From Reyranella humidisoli (GTDB lineage: Bacteria > Pseudomonadota > Alphaproteobacteria > Reyranellales > Reyranellaceae): a stretch of DNA of 64,000 nucleotides. The notes below the pieces were generated by a model. It saw nothing but the letters and a program-made list of their open reading frames with translations. It was not told the DNA's origin and made no database searches. Numbering within the stretch: position 1 is the stretch's first letter; each line of letters starts with the position of its first letter. The position numbers were made by a program, and so were the translations under genes. This document shows, piece after piece, positions 22,949 to 32,245 of the stretch. The stretch lies in contig NZ_JAHOPB010000003.1 of assembly GCF_019039055.1 (NCBI RefSeq), positions 1 through 64,000 on the forward strand, read 5' to 3'.

Positions 22949-24526
22949 CTATTTGAACGCGATGCCCAGGCCCTTGTAGAGGCCGCATCCGTAGTTGCCG
23001 TGCGCCTTGATGGGCTTGAGCTTGGAACCGGCCACGACGAACAGCGGCTCATGGAACAGCGGAATCCACACGAACGCGTCATGCACCTTCTGCTGTACCG
23101 CCTGGTAGGAGGCGGTGCGGGTCGCTTCGTCGGTCGCGGTCGAGCCCTTGTCGAGCAGCTCGTCCGTTTCCTTGTCCTTCCAGTTCATACGGTTCGGCGT
23201 GGGCGTGTTGGCCGAGCGGAAGTAGAGGTTCAGGGCGTCGCCCGCACTGACATAGGGGAAGCTCATGCCGAAGGCGTCGAACTCCTGCGTGGCGAGCTTG
23301 CCCCACGCCACGGTCGAGTCGAAGAGCTGGATCTGCAGATCGACGCCGACTTTGCGCAGGTCGCCCTGTACGGCCTCGGCAATCTCCTTGAAGGTGCCCG
23401 AGATGCCGTAGATCAGCGGCGCGAGCTTCTTGCCGTCCTTGTAGCGGAAGCCGTCGGCGCCCTTCTTCCAGCCGGCCTCGTCGAGGAGCTTCTCGGCTTC
23501 CTTGACGTTCTCGCCGTAGGCGTTCCTGTCGAGCTTCGCATTGAAGTCGAGGACGTTGGGCATGAGCATCGTCGAGGCCGGTTCGGCGAAGCCGAAGGTG
23601 ACGGCTTCGGTAATCGCCTTCTGATCGACGGCGAGGTTGAGGGCCCGGCGCACGCGCACGTCGCTGACCAGCTCCTTGTCGACCTTGAAGCCGATGAAGT
23701 AGGTCCAGAAGAAGTTCGCGGCCTTGGTCACCGAGAGATTCTTGTTGGCCTGCAGTTCCTTGATCGACCAGTAGGGAACGTACTGGCTGGCATCGGCCTG
23801 GCCGGCCTGCAGCGCGGTGACGCGGGTGTTCTCCTCGGGGACCACCTTCCAGGTCACCTTGTCGACCTGGGCCTCGCTGTAGTCGTAGATCGGGGGGCCC
23901 CACTTGTAGCCCTTGTGCTTGGTGAGCACGGTCGAATCGCGCGGTGTCCAGCTTTCGAAGCAGTAGGGACCGGTGCCGTCGAAGCCCTTCACGCCGAAGT
24001 CGGCGCCGAGCTGCTTGGCCTGGTCCACGTTCAGGACCGTGTGGAAGTACTGCGTCATCTGGTAGAGCAGCTCGGAGAACGGCTTCTTGAGCTTGTACTC
24101 GACCGTGACGTCGTCGGGCGCCGAGATCTTGTCGACGTCGCCCATGCGCCACTTCACGAGGCCCTTGGTCTCGGGATCGAGCCAGCGCTCGTAGGTGGCG
24201 ACCACGTCCTTGGCGGTCATCTTCTTGCCGCTGCAGAAGGTGACGTCGTCTCGCAGCTTGAAGGTGTAGGTGAGGCCGTCGGGCGAAACCGTCCAGCTCG
24301 TGGCGAGGCCCGGCTTCAGCGTCTTCATGTCGAAGTCGAGGTTCACCATCGTGTCGCCCATCATGTAGATGACTTCGGCGCCCGACCGCGAGGTCGACTT
24401 GTGCGGATCGTAGCGATCGGTGTCGATCTCGCGCACGATGGTCACGTTCTTCTGCGCCATTGCCGGCGCCGCAAGGCCCGTTACGGCCACTGCGGCCAAT
24501 GCCGCCAACGTCAGGTTCCTGCTCAT
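22949..24526 (-). CDS. ABC importer solute-binding protein, family 5 (DppA/OppA-like)
   Basis: 525 residues. Sec signal peptide (MSRNLTLAALAAVAVTGLAAPAMA, cut near residue 24) and the family 5 fold with ETDRYDPHK-type start, DGLTYTFKLRDDVTFCSGKKMTAKDVV and the VRRALNLAVDQKAI segment. It binds the ligand in the periplasm. ATG 24526 is chosen because AGGAGG lies exactly 7 nt upstream, whereas an in-frame GTG at 24532 is too close. Despite the name, relatives bind many things besides peptides; the amidohydrolase neighbour hints at an amide or N-heterocycle. Confidence 0.94.
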   Translation of the reverse strand: MSRNLTLAALAAVAVTGLAAPAMAQKNVTIVREIDTDRYDPHKSTSRSGAEVIYMMGDTMVNLDFDMKTLKPGLATSWTVSPDGLTYTFKLRDDVTFCSGKKMTAKDVVATYERWLDPETKGLVKWRMGDVDKISAPDDVTVEYKLKKPFSELLYQMTQYFHTVLNVDQAKQLGADFGVKGFDGTGPYCFESWTPRDSTVLTKHKGYKWGPPIYDYSEAQVDKVTWKVVPEENTRVTALQAGQADASQYVPYWSIKELQANKNLSVTKAANFFWTYFIGFKVDKELVSDVRVRRALNLAVDQKAITEAVTFGFAEPASTMLMPNVLDFNAKLDRNAYGENVKEAEKLLDEAGWKKGADGFRYKDGKKLAPLIYGISGTFKEIAEAVQGDLRKVGVDLQIQLFDSTVAWGKLATQEFDAFGMSFPYVSAGDALNLYFRSANTPTPNRMNWKDKETDELLDKGSTATDEATRTASYQAVQQKVHDAFVWIPLFHEPLFVVAGSKLKPIKAHGNYGCGLYKGLGIAFK

Positions 24527-24550
24527 GCCCACACCTCCTCTTTTCTCACC

Positions 24551-25456
24551 TTATTGCCGCAACTTCGGATCGAGAGCGTCGCGCAACGCGTCGCCCAGCA
24601 CGTTGAATGCCAGAACCACGAGGAAGATCGCTGCGCAGGGCAGGGTCGAGACATGCGGCGCGATCGACAGGAACTTGCGGCCGTCGGCGGCCATGCTGCC
24701 CAGCTCGGCGGTCGGCGGCTGTGCGCCGAGGCCGAGGAAAGAGAGCGCGGCGCCCAGCAGGATCGCCTGGCCGAGCTGCAGCGTCATGTAGATCAGGATG
24801 GTTGGCCAGCAGTTGAGCGCGAGGTAGCGCCAGATCAGCGCGCCGTCGCCAAGGCCGACGGCGCGGCCGGCTTCCATGTATTCCTGCTGCATGATCGACT
24901 GTGCCGCGCCGCGCGCGATGCGGGCGATCGAGGGGATCGAGGCGATGCTCAGCGCGACGACCAACGAGAAAAGACCTGTGCCCATCACCGCCGCGATGGC
25001 GAGGCCGAACAGGATCGACGGGAAAGAGAGCAGCACGTCGATCAGGCGCATCAGCGGCTGGTCGAGGCGCTTGAAGTAGGCGGCGCTCAATCCGATCAGG
25101 GCGCCAAGCCCGCCGCCCACCAGAACGGCGGCAATGCCGATGCCCAGGGTCGCGCGCAGGCCGAACAGAATGCGGCTCACCATGTCGCGGCCCTGGTTGT
25201 CCGCACCGAGCAGGAAGTCGGGGCAGCGCGCGCCGCCGATCGGGCAGAGGCGCAGGCGCATGTTTGACGCGTAGGGATCGAACGGCGCGATCCAGGGCGC
25301 GAGGATCGCGGAGCCGACGATCACGATCAGGAACAGGGCCGCCACAGCGGCGGGCGGATCGCGCAGGATGCGCCGCCACACGGCGTTCTTGCGCCGGATC
25401 GCGGCGATGGCGCGCTGGTCGGCTTCGCTTTGCAGGGGCAGGGCCGCGTCGGTCAT
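24551..25456 (-). CDS. ABC importer permease (DppC-like)
   Basis: 301 residues, inner-membrane protein with about six helices. The N-terminal cytoplasmic segment and first helix (AALFLIVIVGSAILAPWIAPFDPYA) are typical of DppC, and the EAA coupling motif is in the EAGRAVGLGDGALIWRYLALN region. Overlaps the DppB-like gene by 4 bases (ATGA) and is followed after 24 nt by the binding-protein gene. Confidence 0.93.
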   Translation of the reverse strand: MTDAALPLQSEADQRAIAAIRRKNAVWRRILRDPPAAVAALFLIVIVGSAILAPWIAPFDPYASNMRLRLCPIGGARCPDFLLGADNQGRDMVSRILFGLRATLGIGIAAVLVGGGLGALIGLSAAYFKRLDQPLMRLIDVLLSFPSILFGLAIAAVMGTGLFSLVVALSIASIPSIARIARGAAQSIMQQEYMEAGRAVGLGDGALIWRYLALNCWPTILIYMTLQLGQAILLGAALSFLGLGAQPPTAELGSMAADGRKFLSIAPHVSTLPCAAIFLVVLAFNVLGDALRDALDPKLRQ

Positions 25457-26391
25457 CCGCGGGCGATCCTTGGATCGAGATAGGCGTAGAGCACGTCGAC
25501 CGCGAGATTGATGGCCATGAAGCCGACGGCGAGGATCAGGATGGCGCCCTGCGCCAGCGGGAAGTCGCTCGAGGTAATGGCGCCGACGGCCATGCGGCCG
25601 ACACCCGGCCAGGCGAACATGGTCTCGGTGACGATGGAGCCGCCCAGCAGAAAGCCGATCTGCAGACCGACGAGCGTCACAACGGGGATCATCGCATTGC
25701 GCAAGGCGTGGCGCACCGTGACGCGCCAGTCAGAGGCGCCCTTGGCGCGCGCGGTGCGGACATAGTCGGCACCGAGTGTTTCGAGCAGTGACGTGCGCGT
25801 CATGCGTGCCACGGGCCCCACGAAGACCGCGCCCAGAGTGACGGCCGGGAGGATGATGCTGAGGAAGCCGTCGGGCGTCCAGATCGGGCCGTTGCGCCCC
25901 TGGAAGGGCAGGAGCCCGGCGCCGCCGACATACTGGATCAGGAGAAGGCCGACCCAGAACACCGGGACCGACACGCCCATCACCGAGAGCGCCATGATGG
26001 CGCGATCTATGAGGGTGCCGCGGCGTCGCGCCGCCAGGGTTCCCAACGTGATGCCGAGCGGCACGGCCCAGATCAGGCAGGCCAGCATCAACTCGACGGT
26101 GGGCCAGAGGGTGAGGGCGATCTCGTCGACGACGGCGCGGTTCGAGATCATCGACCGGCCGAGATCGAGCTGGAAGACGCGGCCGAGATAGCGGCCGAAC
26201 TGGACCCAGAGCGGCTGGTTGAGACCGAGATCGTTTCGAATGGCGTCGACTTCGGCTTTCGTCGCGGTCGGACCGGCCACGACGGTTGCCGGATCGGTAG
26301 GCACGACCTGCAGCAGGAGGAAGCCGATGAGCAGCACCCCGAGCAGCACGGGGAGCGAAATCATCAATCGGTGGGCGATATGGCGCGCCAT
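25453..26391 (-). CDS. ABC importer permease (DppB-like), first gene of the operon
   Basis: 312 residues, about six membrane helices. It opens with MARHIAHRLMISLPVLLGVLLIGFLLLQVVP, the standard DppB N-terminus, and the EAA loop is TLGADYVRTARAKGASDWRV. ATG 26391 is preferred over longer in-frame starts that add an unrelated, non-conserved leader. The gene is divergent from the aldolase gene at 26504; the 112-bp gap must hold both promoters and any shared operator, although I see no obvious dyad there. Confidence 0.93.
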   Translation of the reverse strand: MARHIAHRLMISLPVLLGVLLIGFLLLQVVPTDPATVVAGPTATKAEVDAIRNDLGLNQPLWVQFGRYLGRVFQLDLGRSMISNRAVVDEIALTLWPTVELMLACLIWAVPLGITLGTLAARRRGTLIDRAIMALSVMGVSVPVFWVGLLLIQYVGGAGLLPFQGRNGPIWTPDGFLSIILPAVTLGAVFVGPVARMTRTSLLETLGADYVRTARAKGASDWRVTVRHALRNAMIPVVTLVGLQIGFLLGGSIVTETMFAWPGVGRMAVGAITSSDFPLAQGAILILAVGFMAINLAVDVLYAYLDPRIARG

Positions 26392-26503
26392 TTCTTTCGA
26401 AACCTGCCCCCTTCGGGTAAGAACACTGGCCCACGCCGCGACGCTCGACAAGCGCCCGGCCGTGGCATGATCGCTGCAAGAAACGCGCCGAGGAGCGTCG
26501 TCC

Positions 26504-27460
26504 ATGTCGACTGGCAAACTGAACGAGCAGGCAAAAGGCGTCTATATCATCGCGGCAACGCCGTTCACCGATGAGGGCGCGGTCGACCTGCAGAGCGTCG
26601 ATACGCTGACCGATTTTTATTTGGGGTGTGGCGTACATGGCTTCACCCTCCTCGGCATGATGGGTGAGGCCCACAAGCTGACCGCCGACGAATCGCTTTC
26701 GGTCGTCAATCGTGTGATCGGCCGGGCGCAGGGCCGACAGGTGATCGTGGGCGTCAGCCATGCGGGCCTCGAGAACGTGCGCCGCCTCTCGCACGAGGCG
26801 ATGATCGCCGGCGCCTCGGGCGTGATGGTAGCGCCGGCGCCCGGCCTGAAGGGCGACGAGGGCATCTACAATTACTATGCGCAGGTCTTCCAGGCGCTGG
26901 GACCCGACATTCCGGTCGTTTACCAGGACTACCCTCAGACCACGGGCGTCTACCTGCCGGTCAACGTGTTCGAGCGGCTTGTCGACGACTTCAAGCAGCT
27001 CGTCATGCTGAAGCACGAGGATGCACCGGGCCTCGCCAAGCTCACGAAGGTCCGCGAGGGCGAGAAGAAGGCCGGCCGACGCCGCGTGTCGATCCTGGTC
27101 GGCAATGGCGGCCTCTACTATCCGCAGGAGATGCGCCGCGGTGCCGACGGCGCGATGACCGGCTTCGCCTGGCCCGAGATGCTGGTGCAGGTCTACGAGC
27201 TCTTCGCCAAGGGCAAGGCAGAGGAGGCGGAAGACCTCTTCGACATCTATCTGCCGCTGGTGAGGCACGAGGTGCAGCCGGCGATCGGTCTTGCGCTGCG
27301 CAAGGAAGTGCTGTTCCGGCGCGGCGCCATCAAGAGCCCGAAGCAGCGCGCGCCGGGCTCGTCGCTCACGGCGACGGACAAGACGGAACTCGACGGCATG
27401 ATCGCGCGGCTCGAACGGCGCCTGGCCGATATGGGCCGCCTCGCCAAGGCGGCGGAGTAG
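26504..27460 (+). CDS. Dihydrodipicolinate synthase-family aldolase
   Basis: 318 residues, (beta/alpha)8 class I aldolase family. Schiff-base Lys K170 (MLKHEDAPG), a Tyr near 140-143 (VVYQDYP) and GMMGEAHKL in place of the GTTGE pyruvate-carboxylate loop. Most such outliers are not lysine-pathway enzymes but aldolases or hydratases of 2-oxo acids. It starts a four-gene catabolic operon 5 nt before the hydantoinase gene, so a role in breakdown of an N-compound is likely. The actual substrate cannot be read from the sequence. Confidence 0.85.
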   Translation: MSTGKLNEQAKGVYIIAATPFTDEGAVDLQSVDTLTDFYLGCGVHGFTLLGMMGEAHKLTADESLSVVNRVIGRAQGRQVIVGVSHAGLENVRRLSHEAMIAGASGVMVAPAPGLKGDEGIYNYYAQVFQALGPDIPVVYQDYPQTTGVYLPVNVFERLVDDFKQLVMLKHEDAPGLAKLTKVREGEKKAGRRRVSILVGNGGLYYPQEMRRGADGAMTGFAWPEMLVQVYELFAKGKAEEAEDLFDIYLPLVRHEVQPAIGLALRKEVLFRRGAIKSPKQRAPGSSLTATDKTELDGMIARLERRLADMGRLAKAAE

Positions 27461-27465
27461 GGAAC

Positions 27466-28935
27466 ATGGCTGAGTATGATTTGATCGTTCGCAACGCAAA
27501 GATCGTCACAGCCGAGCGCCAGACCGAGGGCGACATCGCCGTCCGGGATGGCCGGGTCATCGAGATCGGCCCCGATCTCAAGGGCAAGGGCACGCGCGAG
27601 ATCGATGCCGGCGGCAAGTTCGTGCTGCCGGGTGGCGTCGACAGCCACTGCCATATCGAACAGAAGTCGGGCATGGGCGTGATGTGCGCCGACGATTTCT
27701 ACACCGGCACCGTCTCCGCAGCGTTCGGCGGCACCACCACCGTCATTCCCTTCGCTGCGCAGCATCGCGGCATGTCGTTGCGGCAGGTGGTGAACGAGTA
27801 TCACGAGGCCGCGACTCCGAAGGCAGTGATCGACTATGCCTTTCACCTGATCGTCACCGACCCGACGCCGCAGGCGCTGGGGCAGGAACTGCCGGCGCTG
27901 ATCAAGGACGGCTATACCTCATTCAAGATCTATATGACCTACGATGCCATGAAGGTCAGCGACTACCAGATCCTCGACATTCTTTCCGTGGCGCGGCGCG
28001 ACGGTGCACTGGTGATGGTGCATGCCGAGAACCACGACATCATCCAGTGGCTGGCGCATCACCTCGTCGAGCAGGGTCACGGCGCGCCGAAGTTCCATGC
28101 CATCGCCCATGCACGAATCGCCGAGGCCGAGGCGACCAACCGCGCGATCTCGTTGGCCCGCCTGGTCGATGCGCCGCTGCTCCTGGTGCACATGTCCGAG
28201 ATCGAGGCCATCGAAACGCTGCGTCAGGCGCAGAAGAAGGGTTTGAAGATTTTCGGCGAGACCTGCCCGCAATACATCGCGCTGACCGCCGACGACATGG
28301 ACAAGCCCGGGGTCGAGGGCGCCATGTGGTGCTGCAGCCCGCCGCCGCGCGATTCGGCGGCGCAGGAAGCCGTTTGGGCCGCGCTGAAGGACGGTACGTT
28401 CCAAACCTTCTCGTCGGACCATGCGCCGTATCAGTTCAATGCCGGCGGGAAGATCCCCAAGGGCGACAAGACCACCTTCAAGGAGATGGCCAACGGCGTG
28501 CCCGGCATCGAGATCCGGCTGCCGATGCTGTTCTCGGAGGGCGTCCAGAAGGGCCGCATCACCTTGCAGCAGTTCGTGGCGCTTACCTCGGCCAATCATG
28601 CCAAGCTCTACGGACTCTATCCCCGCAAGGGCACGATCGCCGTGGGTTCCGACGCCGACTTCGCGATCTGGGATGCCGACAAGGACGTGACGGTCACCTG
28701 GAAGGACCTGCACGACAATGTCGGGTATACCCCGTATGAGGGCCGCCAGCTCAAGGGGTGGCCCATCACCGTCGTGAGCCGCGGGCGCGTCGTCGTCGAG
28801 GACGGCAAGCTCAATGCCGAACGCGGCTCCGGCCAGTTCCTGCCCTGCGCCTCGCCCGATTCGTCCAAGCCGATCGGGCAGAGTGCGCCCGAGCTGCAGG
28901 CCATGTCCCGCTTCGGCCTGAAGCCGCTGTTCTAG
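27466..28935 (+). CDS. D-hydantoinase / dihydropyrimidinase
   Basis: 489 residues, cyclic amidohydrolase with a two-metal centre. HxH in DSHCHIEQ, carboxylated Lys in FKIYMTY, metal His in MVHAEN and LVHMSE, and Asp in SSDHAPY are all intact. Hydrolyses 5-substituted hydantoins to N-carbamoyl amino acids, or dihydropyrimidines in reductive pyrimidine catabolism. The downstream carbamoylase and nearby racemase favour the hydantoin reading. Cytoplasmic. Confidence 0.93.
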   Translation: MAEYDLIVRNAKIVTAERQTEGDIAVRDGRVIEIGPDLKGKGTREIDAGGKFVLPGGVDSHCHIEQKSGMGVMCADDFYTGTVSAAFGGTTTVIPFAAQHRGMSLRQVVNEYHEAATPKAVIDYAFHLIVTDPTPQALGQELPALIKDGYTSFKIYMTYDAMKVSDYQILDILSVARRDGALVMVHAENHDIIQWLAHHLVEQGHGAPKFHAIAHARIAEAEATNRAISLARLVDAPLLLVHMSEIEAIETLRQAQKKGLKIFGETCPQYIALTADDMDKPGVEGAMWCCSPPPRDSAAQEAVWAALKDGTFQTFSSDHAPYQFNAGGKIPKGDKTTFKEMANGVPGIEIRLPMLFSEGVQKGRITLQQFVALTSANHAKLYGLYPRKGTIAVGSDADFAIWDADKDVTVTWKDLHDNVGYTPYEGRQLKGWPITVVSRGRVVVEDGKLNAERGSGQFLPCASPDSSKPIGQSAPELQAMSRFGLKPLF

Positions 28936-28948
28936 AGGAGAGAAGCAA

Positions 28949-29899
28949 GTGTCCCGCCGTCTGAAAGTCTCGTCTGCCCAGCTGGGTCCGATCAACCTCG
29001 CCGACAGTCGCGCGAGCGTGGTCAAGCGCATGATGGAGATGCTGAAGGAAGCCGACAGCCGTGGCTCCAAGTTCATCGTGTTTCCAGAGCTCGCGCTCAC
29101 GACCTTCTTCCCGCGCTACTGGATGGAAGATCCGAACGAGGTTGAGAAGTATTTCGAGAGCCAGATGCCGAGCCCGGACACGCTGCCGCTGTTCGAACTG
29201 GCGCGGGAGAAGGGGATCGGCTTCTACCTGGGTTACGCCGAGCGGACCGAGGAAGAGGGATCGACGCATCACTTCAACACCTCGATCCTGGTCGGACCGG
29301 ACGGTCGCCTGATCGGCAAGTACCGCAAGGTGCATCTGCCGGGCCATGACGAGCATCGTCCGACGGTGCCCTACCAGCATCTCGAGAAGAAGTACTTCGA
29401 GGTCGGCAATCTCGGCTTCAACGTCTGGAAGATGTTCAAGGACGAGGTGATCGTCGGCCAGTGCATCTGCAACGATCGCCGCTGGCCCGAGACCTTCCGC
29501 GTCATGGCGCTGAAGGGCGCCGAGATGGTGGTGCTGGGCTACAACACGCCCAGCGACAACGTCTATGCGCCGCACGAGCCGCCCTATCTGCGCGTGTTCC
29601 ATCACATGCTGTCGCTGCAGGCAGCTGCCTACCAGAACGGCATCTGGGTCGTCGCGACGGCCAAGGCCGGCAAGGAAGACGGGTTCTGGCTGCATGGCGG
29701 CTCGGTCATCGTGGCGCCGACCGGCGAGATCGTGGCCAAGGGCACGACCGAGGAAGACGAGGTCATCTCCTACGATTGCGACCTCGGCCTCGGCGAGTAT
29801 ATCCGCAACACCACCTTCAATTTCGCCAAGCACCGTCGCCCGGAGCACTACAAGCTCATCAGCGAGCGCACCGGTGTCAAAGTCGAACCGTCGAACTGA
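28949..29899 (+). CDS. N-carbamoyl-D-amino-acid hydrolase (nitrilase superfamily)
   Basis: 316 residues. Catalytic triad E47 (FPELAL), K127 (YRKVHLPG) and C174 (ICNDRRWPE); the CNDRRWPE sequence is characteristic of D-carbamoylases. Converts the N-carbamoyl amino acid made by the hydantoinase to free D-amino acid, CO2 and ammonia. GTG start with AGAGGAGAG just upstream, 13 nt after the hydantoinase gene. Confidence 0.92.
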   Translation: MSRRLKVSSAQLGPINLADSRASVVKRMMEMLKEADSRGSKFIVFPELALTTFFPRYWMEDPNEVEKYFESQMPSPDTLPLFELAREKGIGFYLGYAERTEEEGSTHHFNTSILVGPDGRLIGKYRKVHLPGHDEHRPTVPYQHLEKKYFEVGNLGFNVWKMFKDEVIVGQCICNDRRWPETFRVMALKGAEMVVLGYNTPSDNVYAPHEPPYLRVFHHMLSLQAAAYQNGIWVVATAKAGKEDGFWLHGGSVIVAPTGEIVAKGTTEEDEVISYDCDLGLGEYIRNTTFNFAKHRRPEHYKLISERTGVKVEPSN

Positions 29900-29910
29900 G
29901 GAACAGAGAG

Positions 29911-30537
29911 ATGCAATACGCTTCCGACGACCTGACGCCGCACGAGCGCTACAAGGTCCTGACCGCCTTCGTGCTGCCGCGACCGATCGCCTGGGTGACG
30001 ACCACGGGTCCGACGGGCACGGTCAACGCCGCGCCGTTCAGCTTCTTCAACGTCTTCGCCGAAGACCCGCCGCTTTGCATGTTCGCGATCAACAAGCGGC
30101 CGGACGGGCGCATCAAGGACACCTGGAGCAACATCGAGCGCACCGGCGAGTTCGTGGTCAACCTGACCGACGAGCCGCTGGCGCTCAAGATGCACGAATC
30201 GAGCGGCGACTTTCCGCCCAACGTCGGCGAACCCGACTATCTCGGCCTGAAGCTCGCGCCTTCGGTCGACATCAAGACGCCGCGACTGGCCGACGCGCCG
30301 TGGGCGATGGAATGCAAGACCTGGCAGGTCATCAACGTGAAGGACGATCGCCAGCTCGTGATCGGAGAGGGGCTGCGTTTCCACATCCGCGACGAGCTGT
30401 GGGACGACAAGGCCAAGCGCGTCTACATGGACAAGTATCATCCGGTCGGGCGCATGTTCGCCGACCGCTACTGCCGCACCAACGACCGCATGGAATTCCC
30501 TACAGCCCCTGTGGTCAAGGCTGCGGCGGCGGAATGA
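29911..30537 (+). CDS. Flavin-reductase-like FMN-binding protein
   Basis: 208 residues, split-barrel flavin reductase domain (LPRPIAWVTTTGPTGTVNAAPFSFFNVFAEDPPLC, about 22-57, is the FMN-binding signature). Such proteins reduce FMN/FAD with NAD(P)H or act as oxygenase partners. No oxygenase gene is adjacent, so its job in the hydantoin operon is unclear. Start ATG 29911 follows GGAACAGAGAG, 11 nt after the carbamoylase. Confidence 0.85.
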   Translation: MQYASDDLTPHERYKVLTAFVLPRPIAWVTTTGPTGTVNAAPFSFFNVFAEDPPLCMFAINKRPDGRIKDTWSNIERTGEFVVNLTDEPLALKMHESSGDFPPNVGEPDYLGLKLAPSVDIKTPRLADAPWAMECKTWQVINVKDDRQLVIGEGLRFHIRDELWDDKAKRVYMDKYHPVGRMFADRYCRTNDRMEFPTAPVVKAAAAE

Positions 30538-30549
30538 TGGGCCGTGCTG

Positions 30550-30616
30550 GTCATTCCGAGCATTTGCGAGGGATCTTCTGATTTCGGAAGGATCCCTCGC
30601 TTACGATCGGGATGAC
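30550..30616. repeat. Interspersed palindromic repeat, family A, copy 2
   Basis: Imperfect version: GTCATTCCGAG...GCGAGGGATC on the left and GGATCCCTCGC...CGGGATGAC on the right. It fills the gap between the convergent flavin reductase and racemase genes. More diverged than copies 1 and 3. Confidence 0.8.
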
Positions 30617-30618
30617 AA

Positions 30619-31281
30619 TTACGACCAGTTCAGCCGGGAACGCCCGATCGCCATCGAGACGGCGGCCTGGCTGGGCTCGACGACGGGCAGGCCGACATGG
30701 CGCTGCAGGCGGTCGCGGTAGCGCGCCATGCCGGCGCAGCCCATGACCAGCACGTCGGCACCGTCTTCGTCGCGCAGCTCGGCTGCGACCTCGGCCATGC
30801 GGCTGAAGGTGCGAGCCTCGTCGGCGAGTTCGACGACGCCCAGCCCGATCGCGCGGTCGCCGGCCATTCGGTCGTTGAGGCCCATCTGCCCCACATAGCG
30901 CAGATGGCGCGGGATCGACTTCCGCAGGATCGAGATGACGCCAAAGCGCTGCCCCAGGGTGAGGGCGGTGAAGATGCCGCACTCCGCGATACCGAGGACC
31001 GGCTTGGTCGTCAGTTCGCGCGCCGCATGCAGGCCGGGATCGGAGTAGCAGGCGATGACGAAAGCGGAGCAATCGTTGTCGCGTTTCTTCACCATGGCGC
31101 CGATGAGTGGGACGACCTGCTCGACATGGCCCTGGTTTTCGATGCCGGGCGGCCCTTCCTTCAGGGTGACGCATTCGATCGAAGGCCCACCGGCAATTCG
31201 CAGCGGTTCCATGGCGACGTCGATGCCGCGCGTGACGGCTTCGGTGGAGTTGGGGTTTATGACGAGGATGCGGTCGGACAT
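30619..31281 (-). CDS. Hydantoin racemase (Asp/Glu racemase superfamily)
   Basis: 220 residues. The two catalytic Cys are C78 (IACYSDPGL) and C182 (MGCAGMA), and the N-terminus VINPNST is the hydantoin-racemase hallmark. It interconverts D- and L-5-substituted hydantoins so a D-specific hydantoinase can use the whole racemate. Encoded convergently to the hydantoinase operon, separated only by a palindromic repeat, so it needs its own promoter in the 84-bp gap shared with the 31366 gene. Confidence 0.88.
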   Translation of the reverse strand: MSDRILVINPNSTEAVTRGIDVAMEPLRIAGGPSIECVTLKEGPPGIENQGHVEQVVPLIGAMVKKRDNDCSAFVIACYSDPGLHAARELTTKPVLGIAECGIFTALTLGQRFGVISILRKSIPRHLRYVGQMGLNDRMAGDRAIGLGVVELADEARTFSRMAEVAAELRDEDGADVLVMGCAGMARYRDRLQRHVGLPVVEPSQAAVSMAIGRSRLNWS

Positions 31282-31365
31282 GGGCCAAGGATGGCCCCTA
31301 AATTGCTATTCAACAATGCCTGATCTAACGTCACTGCCTGGGGATTTCATGGGAAGGAACGCACC

Positions 31366-32220
31366 TTGACGATTCAACGCCGTATTGCCGCGATCGCGAT
31401 CGCAGCCCTCATGTGCGCGAGCCCCGCGCTCGCCCAAGACAAGAAGCCGCCGCTGCGTACCGGCGTCGACGGCACCTTCGCGCCGCATGCCATGCCGAAG
31501 CTGGGCGGCGGCGTCGAAGGCTTCCAGATCGACGTCTTCACCGAGGCCGCCAAGCGCATGAAGCGCGACATCACCATCGATGCCGTCAGCTTCTCGACGC
31601 TGATCCCGGGCATGCAGTCCGGCCGCTACGACTTCATCGCCGCGCCGACGACCGTGACCAAGGAGCGTGCCGAGAACATGCTGTTCACGGCGGGCTACCT
31701 GTGGACCGCGTTCCAGTTCGGCATCAAGAAGGGCAGCGCGCCGATCAAGAGCTGGGCCGACCTCAAGGGCAAGGCCGTGGCCGTGAACAAGGGCACGCCC
31801 TACGAGACGCTCGCCAAGAAGATGGGCGAGGAGCACGGCTTCACCGTGCAGGTCTATGACACCCAGCCCGACGCGACGCAGGCTGTGCTTTCGGGCCGTG
31901 CCTATGCCACGCTCGGCGGCAACACCACGATTGTCTACGCGGCGTCCAAGAACCCGCAGTTCATCGCCGACCTCGAGCTTGCCGAAACGCGTGCCCATTG
32001 GGCGGCGCCCGTGCCCAAGGACAATCCCAAGCTTCGCGCCGAGCTGCAGGATGCGCTCGACTGCATGAAGAAGGACGGCACGATGGCCAAGTTCTACGAG
32101 AAGTGGTTCAACAAGAAGCCGGCGGCCGACGATCTCGCGGTGGTGGTCACGCCGGGTTACGGCGTGCCGGGCATGCCGGGCTACGATCCGACGCCGCATG
32201 AACTGAAGTGCGGCGGCTGA
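31366..32220 (+). CDS. Polar amino-acid ABC importer solute-binding protein (family 3)
   Basis: 284 residues. Signal peptide cut after ALA (about residue 23), then the periplasmic family 3 fold (VDGTFAPHAMPKLGGGVEGFQIDVFTEAAK, SGRYDFIAAPTTVTKERA, ADLKGKAVAVNKGT). TTG start with GGGAAGG about 8 nt upstream; no better in-frame ATG. A C-terminal tail with PGYGVPGMPGYDPTP is unusual. First gene of a four-gene importer operon; ligand unknown, but adjacency to hydantoin genes allows an amino acid or carbamoyl amino acid. Confidence 0.9.
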   Translation: MTIQRRIAAIAIAALMCASPALAQDKKPPLRTGVDGTFAPHAMPKLGGGVEGFQIDVFTEAAKRMKRDITIDAVSFSTLIPGMQSGRYDFIAAPTTVTKERAENMLFTAGYLWTAFQFGIKKGSAPIKSWADLKGKAVAVNKGTPYETLAKKMGEEHGFTVQVYDTQPDATQAVLSGRAYATLGGNTTIVYAASKNPQFIADLELAETRAHWAAPVPKDNPKLRAELQDALDCMKKDGTMAKFYEKWFNKKPAADDLAVVVTPGYGVPGMPGYDPTPHELKCGG

Positions 32221-32245
32221 GGCCGTCCTCCTGAAGCTGCAGACC

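Noticed and set aside
22712..25267. An 851-codon open frame on the plus strand
   Set aside because: Antisense to the amidohydrolase, binding protein and permease genes, with no family motif and low-complexity Arg/Asp-rich translation.
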